Assembly (NCBI RefSeq): GCF_000973625.1
Contig: NZ_CP007501.1
Span: 372,001 to 436,000, forward strand
DNA: 64,000 nt
Origin: Polynucleobacter duraquae
GTDB lineage: Bacteria; Pseudomonadota; Gammaproteobacteria; Burkholderiales; Burkholderiaceae
Reading direction: 5' to 3'
Shown: in pieces, positions 44,115 through 53,112 of the stretch
Position numbering within the stretch: the first letter of the stretch is position 1
Layout of the letters: each line of letters opens with the position of its first letter
Made by a program: the position numbers and the translations under genes
The notes under the pieces: model-generated
Databases searched by the model: none
Told to the model about the DNA's origin: nothing
The model's input: only the letters and a program-made list of their open reading frames with translations

Positions 44115-45496
44115 GTGTTTTGCAAGCTCGGGAATTAGTAGATCAGATTGAGATGCGGCGTCAACATTTAATGCAAACGCCTTATTCAATTCGAGAAGGA
44201 AAGTTAAAGCGCGTCTCCGGAATTGTTTTAGAGGTTGAAGGCTTGCCGATGAGCATTGGGTCGGGCGCTACCATCCTATCTGAATTGGGCGGCAAGACTT
44301 ACGATGCCGAGTGTATTGGTTTCAATGGTGCAATTACCTATTTGATGCCGATTGATGCTATGGAAAATATTTCGCCAGGTGCATTGGTGTATCCAGCAAA
44401 TACGCCCTTTAACTCTGGTGCAGGTTATATCTCCAGTAGCGTAGATGAACCCTTGACGATTGGCGAGAGTTTGCTAGGCAGAGTAGTCGATGGTTTAGGT
44501 CGACCAATCGATGGTAAGGGTTATGGTGAAAAACAATTTTCACCCATCATCCAAAGAATGTTAAATCCCTTGGATAGAACGCCTATTCACGAACCCTTGG
44601 ATGTTGGTATTCAAGCAGTAAATGGTTTGTTAACAGTAGGTCGTGGCCAGCGCGTTGGAATATTTGCGGGTTCTGGTGTGGGTAAAAGTGTTTTACTAGG
44701 TATGCTTGCGCGCAATTGTGTTGCCGATGTCATTGTGATTGGTCTTGTTGGCGAACGTGGGCGTGAAGTGCGGGAGTTTTGTGAAGACACTTTGGGCCCT
44801 GAATCATTCAAGCGCGCCGTTGTTGTTGCGGCACCTGCAGACGCTTCTCCTTTGGCGCGCTCAAAAGGAGCGTCATACGCAACCGATGTTGCGATTTGGT
44901 TTCGAGATCAAGGTAAGCATGTAGTGCTGATTGTGGATTCACTTACCCGTTATGCAATGGCTTTGCGAGAAATTGGCCTCAGCTTAGGAGAGGCGCCGGT
45001 TGCACGTGGCTATCCTCCCAGTGTATTTGCCCGCATGCCAGAGCTAGTCGAGCGAGTTGGAAATGGCGCCAACCCCGATGGCTCGATCACTGCTTTTTAT
45101 ACTGTGTTACTGGAGGGTGACGACACTAACGATCCTGTTGCCGATACCGCACGCGGTATTTTGGATGGACACTTCTTCCTCTCTAGAGAATTGGCTGATA
45201 GCGGACACTACCCAGCTATAGATGTAGAGAAGTCAATTTCTCGTGTCATGCCAAAAGTAGTGTCTAAAGCGCACTTGCTCTCTGCCAGAAGAATGAAGCA
45301 GTTATACAGCCGATATATGCGAGGCAGGGATCTCGTCTCAATGGGTGCCTATATTGCGGGTAGTGACCCAGAATTAGATGCTGCTTTGCAAGCTTGGCCA
45401 AAAATCCAAGCCTTTTTACAGCAAGACGCCGATGTAACCGTTTCCATAGACCAAACGGAAAGTTTGTTGGCTGAAATTAGTCCGCCTAATCTGTAA
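44111..45496 (+). CDS. fliI: Flagellum-specific export ATPase FliI
   Basis: 461 aa, F1-beta-like. Walker A GIFAGSGVGKSVLLG, Walker B VVLIVDSLTRYA, and the catalytic loop VGERGREVREF are intact. The hexamer energises unfolding and delivery of export substrates. It overlaps fliH by 4 bases and is followed by fliJ after 5 bases, as in most flagellar loci. Confidence 0.97.
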   Translation: MSVLQARELVDQIEMRRQHLMQTPYSIREGKLKRVSGIVLEVEGLPMSIGSGATILSELGGKTYDAECIGFNGAITYLMPIDAMENISPGALVYPANTPFNSGAGYISSSVDEPLTIGESLLGRVVDGLGRPIDGKGYGEKQFSPIIQRMLNPLDRTPIHEPLDVGIQAVNGLLTVGRGQRVGIFAGSGVGKSVLLGMLARNCVADVIVIGLVGERGREVREFCEDTLGPESFKRAVVVAAPADASPLARSKGASYATDVAIWFRDQGKHVVLIVDSLTRYAMALREIGLSLGEAPVARGYPPSVFARMPELVERVGNGANPDGSITAFYTVLLEGDDTNDPVADTARGILDGHFFLSRELADSGHYPAIDVEKSISRVMPKVVSKAHLLSARRMKQLYSRYMRGRDLVSMGAYIAGSDPELDAALQAWPKIQAFLQQDADVTVSIDQTESLLAEISPPNL

Positions 45497-45501
45497 ATCT
45501 G

Positions 45502-45948
45502 ATGAACGCCATAGAGCTCCTACATCGTTTAGCCAAAATACGGGAAGATCAAGCTATGGCGCGGGCAAAACGCGTAGCTAGTCAAGTAAATCAGCAAAAA
45601 GCCTTTAAAGATCAGGTGCTTGCATACGCCAAAGACTATGAATCCCAAATGCTTGCAGGTGCAAAAGGAGGATCTTCGGTAGCCTTCATCCAAGATGCCA
45701 ATGCTTTTAGAGAAAAGCTGCTGCACAGCGCCATTGAGATGGATGGGCAGATTCAAGGCTTAGCCAGAGCCTCTGAGGACACCTTAAAAACAGCTACTAT
45801 GGCCAGAATGCGTACTCGGGGGCTATCTAAGTTGGTGGATAAAATGCACCGAGAGGCCAAAAGAAAACAGGCTAAAGCAGAGTTAAGCCAGTTTGAAGAT
45901 AACTTCTCAGCAAGGCTGAGTTATAAATCTGGCACGAAAGATGCATAG
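45502..45948 (+). CDS. fliJ: Flagellar export stalk protein FliJ
   Basis: 148 aa, almost entirely coiled coil (AIELLHRLAKIREDQAMARA ... LSKLVDKMHREAKRKQAKAE), matching FliJ. It sits in the centre of the FliI ring and contacts FlhA. The identity rests on fold and on position between fliI and fliK. Confidence 0.88.
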   Translation: MNAIELLHRLAKIREDQAMARAKRVASQVNQQKAFKDQVLAYAKDYESQMLAGAKGGSSVAFIQDANAFREKLLHSAIEMDGQIQGLARASEDTLKTATMARMRTRGLSKLVDKMHREAKRKQAKAELSQFEDNFSARLSYKSGTKDA

Positions 45949-45974
45949 TTGGTAGTGTTCCATTTGGAGAGAGC

Positions 45975-47735
45975 ATGCCAACAGTTAGTCAAATACAGAT
46001 GCAAGCAGCATTTAGCCCCATAAGCGAGGCTATTGCTCAACCGGGTAGTCTTGCCGGTGGCTCTGCCATGCCTATTGGTTTTGATACTTTCTTGACATCC
46101 TTAAACCAAAAGATGCTAGCCCGCATGGATGCGAGGACAAATTCAGATAAATTAAGTGGCCTAAAAAATGGTTTAGGCACTCTAGGTATGCAAAATTTGC
46201 CTGGATTTACAAAGCAAGATAAAGATTCTGCAAAAATTACCGATCCTATGCAGTTGCTGGCAGCTCAGTTAGCAGCGCAAGGCCTCATTAATCCAGTCGT
46301 TAATCAGCCAGCAATGGTAAATCCATTGCCTAATGGTGGTGTTGGGGTGAATGCGGTAGATTCAAGCAAGACAGCGGCTGGATTGAATTTACCTGGCGCT
46401 CTTGGTCTGAAAGGTCAAAACATCAATCCCCAGCAAAACTGGTTAATCACACAAGCGCTTGCAAAAGCAATGAGGGATACTGGGCAAGGAAATAACTTAA
46501 CTCCTCAAAACCCCCAAGTTGCTCAGTTAATGCAAATGTTGCAGCAAGCGCAACCTACAACGGCTGTCCAAGCCAGTGCCCTAGAGCAGTTAAAGGGACT
46601 GGTTGCTCAAGCGAGCCAAACTAGCCAAACAGCAGCTAGCCAAGCCCCTAAAATTACGCTGACCCCAGAGCTCGCTAGTGCGATCCAGGATCTAGCGCAG
46701 CAAGCGCAACCTACAACGGCTGTCCAAGCCAGTGCCCTAGAGCAGTTAAAGGGACTGGTTGCTCAAGCGAGCCAAACTAGCCAAACAGCAGCTAGCCAAG
46801 CCCCTAAAATTACGCTGACCCCAGAGCTCGCTAGTGCGATCCAGGATCTAGCGCAGCAAAGTAATTTGCCATTAACGCCCCAATTGGCTAGTTTATTTGG
46901 CCAAACTACACAAATGAAGACGCAAGCTTCTTCATCAGACCTTAAGCAAGAAGCGGTGACTATTGCTTCGACCCTAGGAGTTGCAGAAAAGCTCACCTTA
47001 CAGACTTCACAAGACAGAAGTATTGAGATGGATCGTCAAAATACTCCGAGTACGGTTTCTCAAAACACGAAGAACACTGATAATGCTTTGATGCCTTTAT
47101 TTGCAGGTCAGGCATCCAAAGAAAATAAAGGGCTTGATACCTTACCCCGCCTTACACCTGAGTCTGATTCTCAGAATCCAGAGCGTGAGAAGATAACAGA
47201 ATTAGCTGGTCAAGATGCCAATAGCCTAAGCACTCAATATAGTGGCCTTGCGCGCTTGGATAGTCAGACCTCAGAGGCACTCCAAAAGTTTCAAATCAAG
47301 CAAACAGAAGCTTCTTTAGTGAGTGGTCCCTTACATAGTGAGATCATGAGTGCTGCTAAGTCTGGTGGCGGCCGTATTATGTTTGAATTAACGCCGCCAG
47401 AGCAGGGTACCATCCGAATCGATCTACATATTAACCAAAATGGCTATGCTCATTTGATCGTCGAAGGTGCAAGTGATGCCACAAAATCTCGCTTAGACCA
47501 GGGCGGTCAAAACTTAAAGCAAGAATTTGCACAAATGGGCCTCAATCTTTCCCTTGATCTTAGGCAGGAAAATCAGTCTCAACAGGCATCTGGCCAATCC
47601 TTTAATAATGCCCGTCAGGACTATTATGCTAATCAGCAGATTGTGAATCCCAACCCTAAAAACCTTGCAGCAATAGGTCTTATGGGTTCGGGTCATAATA
47701 CGGGTGCTGGCGGAACAGTTCATCTGTTTGCTTAA
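45975..47735 (+). CDS. fliK: Flagellar hook-length control protein FliK
   Basis: 586 aa. A long Gln/Ala/Ser-rich N-terminal ruler precedes the conserved Flg_hook domain (SGGGRIMFELTPPEQGTIRI, LRQENQSQQ). The ruler contains an exact 52-residue tandem duplication (about residues 190-293). In the family, ruler length sets hook length, so the duplication could make longer hooks. GAGAG precedes the ATG. Confidence 0.93.
   Translation: MPTVSQIQMQAAFSPISEAIAQPGSLAGGSAMPIGFDTFLTSLNQKMLARMDARTNSDKLSGLKNGLGTLGMQNLPGFTKQDKDSAKITDPMQLLAAQLAAQGLINPVVNQPAMVNPLPNGGVGVNAVDSSKTAAGLNLPGALGLKGQNINPQQNWLITQALAKAMRDTGQGNNLTPQNPQVAQLMQMLQQAQPTTAVQASALEQLKGLVAQASQTSQTAASQAPKITLTPELASAIQDLAQQAQPTTAVQASALEQLKGLVAQASQTSQTAASQAPKITLTPELASAIQDLAQQSNLPLTPQLASLFGQTTQMKTQASSSDLKQEAVTIASTLGVAEKLTLQTSQDRSIEMDRQNTPSTVSQNTKNTDNALMPLFAGQASKENKGLDTLPRLTPESDSQNPEREKITELAGQDANSLSTQYSGLARLDSQTSEALQKFQIKQTEASLVSGPLHSEIMSAAKSGGGRIMFELTPPEQGTIRIDLHINQNGYAHLIVEGASDATKSRLDQGGQNLKQEFAQMGLNLSLDLRQENQSQQASGQSFNNARQDYYANQQIVNPNPKNLAAIGLMGSGHNTGAGGTVHLFA
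46541..46859 (+). repeat. Exact 156-bp tandem duplication inside fliK
   Basis: Two copies of 156 bases (46541-46696 and 46697-46852) plus seven further matching bases. By eye the copies show no difference at any position, so the duplication is recent or kept identical. The period is 52 codons, so the frame is preserved. Confidence 0.93.
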
Positions 47736-47761
47736 TATGATGAAAATAAAAGGGAATTAGC

Positions 47762-48499
47762 ATGGCTGATGAAGAACGCGTAGAGCCCACCTTAGATGTA
47801 AATGGCGGGGTACCTCCTCCACCTATCGTAGAGCAGGTACAGGTTGAAGAGGAAAAGCCTAAAAGCAAAAAAATGCTATTTTTAATCATAGGATTGATAG
47901 TAGTATTGGTTGGAGTAGTTGGCGGCTATTTTTATATGCAACATAACGCTGAGCTTAAAAGACAGCAAGAAGCTGAAGATAAACGCCCTGAAAATATTCT
48001 GAAGAAGCAATTGATGGAGCGCAAAGATAATGCAGCCCCTATTTACATTGCTCTAGATGAAATGATCGTAAACCTCCCTGGCAGAGGAGGAGAGCATTAC
48101 CTGCAGACCAAGATGGTACTTAGAACAAATGATGGATCTACTGAAGATAAGATCAAGAAGTTTATGCCCGTTATCAGGGATAAAGTCATTACAGTTTTAT
48201 CCTCACGCCAAATGCAAGAATTAGCGACTGTAGAGGGCAAAACAATGATGGCTCGCGAGGTCGCACTGGTAATTAATTCAATTATTGCCCCGCAGTTAAC
48301 TGCTATTTACATACTTCAGCAACAACCATCAACAGCTGATATTCAGAATTTAGAGAGAATTGGCGCTGTACCAAAAGAAACTTCTTCAGGTCAGAAGATT
48401 ACTGGTGAAGCTGCCAGGGCTGCGGCAGAATTTTGGAATGTTACGGAGATGGATCTACCTGTTCAGGCGGTTCTATTCAATACTTTTGTAATGCAGTAA
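47762..48499 (+). CDS. fliL: Flagellar basal body protein FliL
   Basis: 245 aa, longer than most FliL. One membrane helix at about residues 38-59 (MLFLIIGLIVVLVGVVGGYF) follows an acidic, Pro-rich cytoplasmic start. The periplasmic domain has the FliL core (YIALDEMIVNLPGRGGEHYL, VLRTNDGSTEDKI, RDKVITVLSSRQMQEL), and an extra C-terminal part of about 70 residues. FliL rings surround MotB and support torque. No stator genes are in the window. Confidence 0.92.
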   Translation: MADEERVEPTLDVNGGVPPPPIVEQVQVEEEKPKSKKMLFLIIGLIVVLVGVVGGYFYMQHNAELKRQQEAEDKRPENILKKQLMERKDNAAPIYIALDEMIVNLPGRGGEHYLQTKMVLRTNDGSTEDKIKKFMPVIRDKVITVLSSRQMQELATVEGKTMMAREVALVINSIIAPQLTAIYILQQQPSTADIQNLERIGAVPKETSSGQKITGEAARAAAEFWNVTEMDLPVQAVLFNTFVMQ

Positions 48500-48530
48500 A
48501 ATATCTACTAGACAGTCCACTTAGGAAGAT

Positions 48531-49637
48531 ATGGCGACAGGAGCAATCAATGTCGAGATGAACATTGCGGCTGAAGATCAGCAGTCAATGTTCGACAAAT
48601 CGAAGATTATTGCTCGTCGGCGCATGCCGACGTTGGAGCTCATACACGAACGCTTTTGTCGGGCGGTCCGTTTATCCCTGTTTAACATGATCCGAGCACC
48701 GATTGAGGTGCAGATGCATATGCCGAGCGTTAAAAGCTACGAGCAATTTGTATCCGAATTCCCTGAGCGCACGAATATTAATATTGTTGGCATACGTCCA
48801 TTGCGCGGTGTTGGATGCTGGATCGTAGATCCTGGAGTTGTCTATATCGCGATTGATAATATGTTTGGTGGCGAAGGTCGACTGGCGCCTAGACTGAGTT
48901 TGCGTGAGTACACACCCACTGAGTTGCGAATTATTCGTCGTCTTGTTGATGCACTACTAAATGACTACGAGAAGGCTTGGAAAGCAGTTTACGAAATTAA
49001 GTTTGATTTCATGCGACAAGAGACTAACTTTGGATTCGCCAAAATCACTTCTCCTGGGGAGATGGTGCTCCATTCTAAATTTACTATTGAGATCAATGGT
49101 AGGCCAGGTGATGTCGACCTGTGCATTCCATTCTGGGTAATGGAGCCAATCAAAGCCATTTTGTATAACAACATGCAAGGCTTTGCAAGTGAGCCGGATG
49201 AGCATTGGACTAATTTATTAAACGATCAAGTTCACGAGGCTCCAGTGACTGCAGTAGCGGTATTGGCACGTAAGCAGATGCTCTTGCGTGAAATTACATC
49301 TCTATCGGTTGGGGACATTATTCCAATTGAGATTAATGATCCAGTTACAGTTTATGTTGATGGCTTGCCAGTGATTAAGGGGCAATATGGTGTAAAAGAA
49401 GGCCGCTATTCAGTCAAAGTAAGCACGATTCAACATCCTGCAGAATTTTTAAAAAGCCCCCTAGAAAAAGCGCGCTTAGGCCCAAGTATGATGCGAAGTG
49501 CGGAAAAAGGGGAGTTGTATGAGCAGTCTGGGGAGCACTCTCAGTCCCATAGTCCAATTCAAGCTCCTAAACCCAATGAAACTGACGTTTCAAGCGATAC
49601 AATAGGTCAGCTTGCGGATGAGCTAGACCCCAAATGA
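48531..49637 (+). CDS. fliM: Flagellar motor switch protein FliM without the EIDALL peptide
   Basis: 368 aa. Middle (CheC-like) and C-terminal SpoA domains are clear (LELIHERFCRAVRLSLFNMI, GVVYIAIDNMFGGEGR, VYVDGLPVIKGQYGVKEGRY). The N-terminus reads MATGAINVEMNIAAEDQQSM and lacks the family motif LSQxEIDALL that binds CheY-P. An in-frame TAG lies just upstream of the ATG and AGGAAG supports the start, so the motif is not hidden by a wrong start call. A C-terminal polar tail of about 45 residues is extra. Confidence 0.95.
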   Translation: MATGAINVEMNIAAEDQQSMFDKSKIIARRRMPTLELIHERFCRAVRLSLFNMIRAPIEVQMHMPSVKSYEQFVSEFPERTNINIVGIRPLRGVGCWIVDPGVVYIAIDNMFGGEGRLAPRLSLREYTPTELRIIRRLVDALLNDYEKAWKAVYEIKFDFMRQETNFGFAKITSPGEMVLHSKFTIEINGRPGDVDLCIPFWVMEPIKAILYNNMQGFASEPDEHWTNLLNDQVHEAPVTAVAVLARKQMLLREITSLSVGDIIPIEINDPVTVYVDGLPVIKGQYGVKEGRYSVKVSTIQHPAEFLKSPLEKARLGPSMMRSAEKGELYEQSGEHSQSHSPIQAPKPNETDVSSDTIGQLADELDPK

Positions 49638-49681
49638 ACCCAGGTATCAAGCAGGCATAGAAGAGATTAAAGAGGATCAAG

Positions 49682-50059
49682 ATGGCTGAAAACGATAATG
49701 ATTTAGCGAAAACACTAACGAGTGCTGATGTTTCTGGTTCCCTTCGTAAAGCCACATTTAATAACTTAGAGGATGGCGCGAAATCTGGCGCAGATTTTAA
49801 TGATATTGATTTAGTGATGGATGTACCGGTTCAAGTCACAGTTGAGCTTGGACGCGCAAAAATGCAAATTCGCAATCTCTTGAATCTCACTTATGGTTCT
49901 GTTATCGAGCTCGATATTCTTGCTGGAGAGCCGCTAGAGGTAGTTGTGAATGGATGTCTAGTGGCCCAAGGTGAAGTGGTAATTGTGAATGATCGTTATG
50001 GTATCCGCTTGACTGATATTGTTACCCCCGCAGAGCGTCTGCGTAAAATTAATCGTTAA
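49682..50059 (+). CDS. fliN: Flagellar motor switch protein FliN
   Basis: 125 aa; a short polar N-terminus, then the SpoA domain (VMDVPVQVTVELGRAKMQIR, GEPLEVVVNGCLVAQGEVVI, YGIRLTDIVTPAERLRKI). FliN builds the lower C ring with FliM and binds FliH. Normal in every visible respect. Confidence 0.96.
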   Translation: MAENDNDLAKTLTSADVSGSLRKATFNNLEDGAKSGADFNDIDLVMDVPVQVTVELGRAKMQIRNLLNLTYGSVIELDILAGEPLEVVVNGCLVAQGEVVIVNDRYGIRLTDIVTPAERLRKINR

Positions 50060-50065
50060 TTTTAA

Positions 50066-50404
50066 ATGGGCACATCAGTTGGTGGCATGCTGCTTTTCTC
50101 ATTCATCTGGCTGGCACTCGCTGCGGCACTGATTTGGGTTGTAGCATATTTAGTAAAACGTGATTCTGCAGTGCGCGCAAGCAATCCCCATGTCAAGATT
50201 TTGGCACAACAGGCTCTAGGCCCAAGAGAGCGAGTCGTTATTGTGAATGTACTCAATCGCATTTTGGTAATCGGGCATACCCCAACCCAAATTAATTTGT
50301 TGACCGAATTAGATCCTGAAGATGTAGCTAACATGAAACCTCAGCCCAGTAGCACTGATTTTGCCAATCAGTTACGCGCTTTGGTCAAAAGGAAAATCGG
50401 TTGA
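50066..50404 (+). CDS. fliO: Flagellar export protein FliO
   Basis: 112 aa with one N-terminal membrane helix (residues about 7-28) and a basic cytoplasmic domain (KILAQQALGPRERVVIVNVL), the FliO pattern. It helps FliP oligomerise. Overlaps the TTG start of fliP. Confidence 0.88.
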   Translation: MGTSVGGMLLFSFIWLALAAALIWVVAYLVKRDSAVRASNPHVKILAQQALGPRERVVIVNVLNRILVIGHTPTQINLLTELDPEDVANMKPQPSSTDFANQLRALVKRKIG

Positions 50405-51147
50405 AAAATAAGATTACCTTTTACATTACAGGGGTAATAGGACTACTCGGGTTTTTCCCATTGATTGCTTGGAGTCAAACTTTACCGCTAGTAACCACAA
50501 AGCAGGTCGGTGGGGGTACATCCTACTCAGTACCAGTTGAAACAGTACTGGCTCTTACTGCGCTGAGTTTTTTGCCTGCGGCATTAATTTTGATGACCAG
50601 CTTTACAAGGATTTTGATTGTATTTTCATTGCTACGTCAGGCGATGGGGCTAACGACTATGCCGCCCAATATCGTATTAATAGGGCTCTCCTTATTTTTG
50701 ACTTTATTCATCATGAATCCAGTTTTTGATTCTATGTATAAAAATGCTTATCAACCATATTCTGTCGGTAAGATGGCTTTCCCTCAAGCGATAGAAATTG
50801 GATCAAAGCCCTTAAAAGAATTTATGCTGAAACAAACACGTAAGGACGATTTAAATTTATTCGTCAAGTTATATGGCGTAGAAATTGAAGCGCGTGAAGA
50901 TGTTCCGTTCACGGTTTTAATTCCAGCATTTGCAATTTCGGAAATTAAGACAGGTTTTTTAATTGGCTTCGTTATTTTCTTACCTTTTTTAGTGATTGAT
51001 TTTGCAGTTGCTAGCATCTTAACTTCTCTTGGTATGGTGATGGTTTCACCAATGATGTTTTCCTTACCATTGAAGTTGATTGTATTTACCTTGGCAGATG
51101 GTTGGGTCTTGCTCTCGACCTCATTAGTCCAAAGTTATATAAATTAA
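50401..51147 (+). CDS. fliP: Flagellar export gate protein FliP
   Basis: 248 aa, TTG start overlapping the fliO stop (TTGA). A signal-like leader (ITGVIGLLGFFPLIAWSQTL) and the FliP signatures LTSFTRILIVFSLLRQAMG and FLIGFVIFLPFLVIDFAVAS are intact. Part of the FliP5-FliQ4-FliR1 channel in the basal body. Confidence 0.96.
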   Translation: MKNKITFYITGVIGLLGFFPLIAWSQTLPLVTTKQVGGGTSYSVPVETVLALTALSFLPAALILMTSFTRILIVFSLLRQAMGLTTMPPNIVLIGLSLFLTLFIMNPVFDSMYKNAYQPYSVGKMAFPQAIEIGSKPLKEFMLKQTRKDDLNLFVKLYGVEIEAREDVPFTVLIPAFAISEIKTGFLIGFVIFLPFLVIDFAVASILTSLGMVMVSPMMFSLPLKLIVFTLADGWVLLSTSLVQSYIN

Positions 51148-51152
51148 CTGTC

Positions 51153-51422
51153 ATGGAGAGTGGGGTCGTTCTCGATTTGGTTTATCAGGCCTTGAGGATG
51201 GTGGCAGTTTTAGCGGGACCCATACTCATGGCACTATTAGTCGTAGGATTAATCATTGGTATTTTGCAAGCAGCCACCTCGGTTAACGAGTCCACAGTTG
51301 CATTCATTCCAAAGCTAATAGTATTTGCTGGTGTTGTTATTGTTGCTGGCCCAGTCACTCTGTCTTTGTTTACGGATTACATGAGAGAGCTCTTTGCGCG
51401 AATACCAGGATTAGTCAGTTAA
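51153..51422 (+). CDS. fliQ: Flagellar export gate protein FliQ
   Basis: 89 aa from ATG 51153, exactly the family length; a longer reading from 51102 lies inside fliP. Two membrane helices, and the motif LQAATSVNESTVAFIPKLI is typical. Six bases after fliP, four before fliR. Confidence 0.95.
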   Translation: MESGVVLDLVYQALRMVAVLAGPILMALLVVGLIIGILQAATSVNESTVAFIPKLIVFAGVVIVAGPVTLSLFTDYMRELFARIPGLVS

Positions 51423-51425
51423 TTC

Positions 51426-52208
51426 ATGTTGACCATAAGCGGCCTACAAATTGAGCAGTACATGGCGATCTTTATGTTCGCCTCGTTAAGAGTTTTTGGA
51501 CTACTTTTGACTGCACCCATGTTCGCCTTAAGAACAATTCCGTTACAGTTTCGTCTATTTGTTGCTTTGGCATTTGGTATTTATCTTCTGCCACTACTAG
51601 GAACTGAAAAAATTCCATACCCAGGAAGTATTACTTTTTTTGCTTCGGCGATTGAGTTAGCTATTGGTGCTTTCATTGGATTTGCTGTACGCATAGCATT
51701 TATGGTGGTTGATATTGCAGCAGAAGTGCTATCTTTTTTAGCTGGCTTTAGTTTTGCATCCACTAACTTTTTCGATCCTTCTTTGGCGTCTGGCTTGGTG
51801 TCACAGTTTTTAGGCTTGGTGGTTTTGGCGCTTGCATTTACACTCAATATTCATTTAGTTTTAATCGATTTAGTCTTGAGTAGTTTTAAAACAGTGCCAT
51901 TAGGCGTTTGGCCGCAATCTTGGACTTCTAAAGGATTGATAGATTTATTTTCCGCATCATTTCGTTTGGGCTTAATTCTATCGATGCCAGTACTGCTGGT
52001 TTATATGATGTTTAATCTAATTCAAGCGTTTTTAGGAAGAACTAGCCCGCAAATGAATTTATTTTCTGTGGGGTTTGCAATTAGCATACCCTTAGCCTTT
52101 TTAGTAATCTTTTTGATCTTGCCAGATCTGCAGTTTATTTTAGAGCGCTCTCTTGAAAATCCTTTGCAACTTATCCGTCAGGGTTTGGAGATGCCTAATG
52201 GAAAATAA
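51426..52208 (+). CDS. fliR: Flagellar export gate protein FliR
   Basis: 260 aa with about six membrane helices; the family pattern VFGLLLTAPMFALRTIPLQF and LGRTSPQMNLFSVGFAI is present. In many loci flhB follows fliR; here a lipoprotein gene overlaps its last codons instead. Confidence 0.95.
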   Translation: MLTISGLQIEQYMAIFMFASLRVFGLLLTAPMFALRTIPLQFRLFVALAFGIYLLPLLGTEKIPYPGSITFFASAIELAIGAFIGFAVRIAFMVVDIAAEVLSFLAGFSFASTNFFDPSLASGLVSQFLGLVVLALAFTLNIHLVLIDLVLSSFKTVPLGVWPQSWTSKGLIDLFSASFRLGLILSMPVLLVYMMFNLIQAFLGRTSPQMNLFSVGFAISIPLAFLVIFLILPDLQFILERSLENPLQLIRQGLEMPNGK

Positions 52209-52965
52209 TCCGAATTTAAAAATCCCGCTTAAATCAATAGGTGGAGTTTTACTAATTATTGCTAGCTTTTCTGCAGGCTGTCAGAGTGTAAATCCATCAG
52301 ATATGCCCCCTCTAGTAACAATTTCAGTTGAGGAGGGGCTTACCCCAAATGAGCAGTTAGTTTTAAGACAAAATTCACTCAATCAAGCGCCAGATGGTCC
52401 CGATGAATGTGATAAGAAATTCCCTTTTTCAATTGCGACATCTAAAAATGATCCATATGCTGATACTGGCCCTGAAACATGCAATAAGTTAAAAATACGT
52501 GGCCAACGCATGCAATGTGAAATTGATTCTCTTGTATTGGAAAAACCTGTATCGAATACGACAGGAGCTAAAATAGAGTTGGCCAGTTGGGCTCGTTGCA
52601 ACGGAAAGATAGCCGATTTATTAATTGAGGGCTACTATTTGCCTGCCAGTGAAATTGAAAGAAGGTTGCAGATTTGCAGCTCTAATTATTATGCTGATCC
52701 TGGTAAGATGCCAAAAGCAGGTTGGTATCAACGATTTCTGAAATGGTACACTAGCAATGATTTAACCCCACCACCAAGTGATGCAGCCCTTGAGGTGGCA
52801 TTAAAGCAGTCAACACCGCTTGATAGTCGGCAAGATACTGCAGGTTTGATGAAGTGTGAGTGGATGTTTGGTAATAGTCGCACCCCTCAGATAGATCCAC
52901 TGCCAACTTCAAGCAATAGTAATGTTGCACCCACCAGTCCCGCTAAGAAGCCCGCTAGGAAGTAA
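52198..52965 (+). CDS. Unrecognised lipoprotein downstream of fliR
   Basis: 255 aa. Start ATG 52198 overlaps the fliR end, with GGAG seven bases upstream. A signal peptide ends in the lipobox SFSAGC, so the mature protein is lipid-anchored. At least six further cysteines (e.g. PDECDK, PETCNK, MQCEID, ARCNG, LQICSS, MKCEW) suggest disulfides in the periplasm or on the surface. No family is recognised. Coupled translation with fliR suggests a flagellum-linked role. Confidence 0.65.
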   Translation: MENNPNLKIPLKSIGGVLLIIASFSAGCQSVNPSDMPPLVTISVEEGLTPNEQLVLRQNSLNQAPDGPDECDKKFPFSIATSKNDPYADTGPETCNKLKIRGQRMQCEIDSLVLEKPVSNTTGAKIELASWARCNGKIADLLIEGYYLPASEIERRLQICSSNYYADPGKMPKAGWYQRFLKWYTSNDLTPPPSDAALEVALKQSTPLDSRQDTAGLMKCEWMFGNSRTPQIDPLPTSSNSNVAPTSPAKKPARK

Positions 52966-53077
52966 AAATAAGCATCCTCCGATAGTTCAACTTGCCTAGT
53001 TGTTGGTAATGGAGCCTCAAATAGACCGGTTTAAGTGGGTATTTAAGCCTTCTAAAAATATATTTGCAAATCTTTCT

Positions 53078-53104
53078 TAAACGAAATTGCAAATATTGCC
53101 GTAA
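53078..53104 (+). promoter_or_regulatory. Sigma-28 (FliA)-like promoter of the carbonic anhydrase gene
   Basis: TAAACGAA, an 11-base spacer, then TGCCGTAA: the best sigma-28-like match in the window. Its -10 ends only nine bases before the ATG at 53113, so the transcript would be leaderless or nearly so. A GGCAA-N3-TTGCC-like site (TGCAAATATTGCC, 53088-53100) overlaps the spacer and -10. Confidence 0.55.
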
Positions 53105-53112
53105 GCAAACTC

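Noticed and set aside
46541..46859. fliK repeats as a mobile element or assembly duplication
   Set aside because: No transposase or target-site duplication; the period is a whole number of codons and the frame is open. An assembly artefact cannot be fully excluded without reads.
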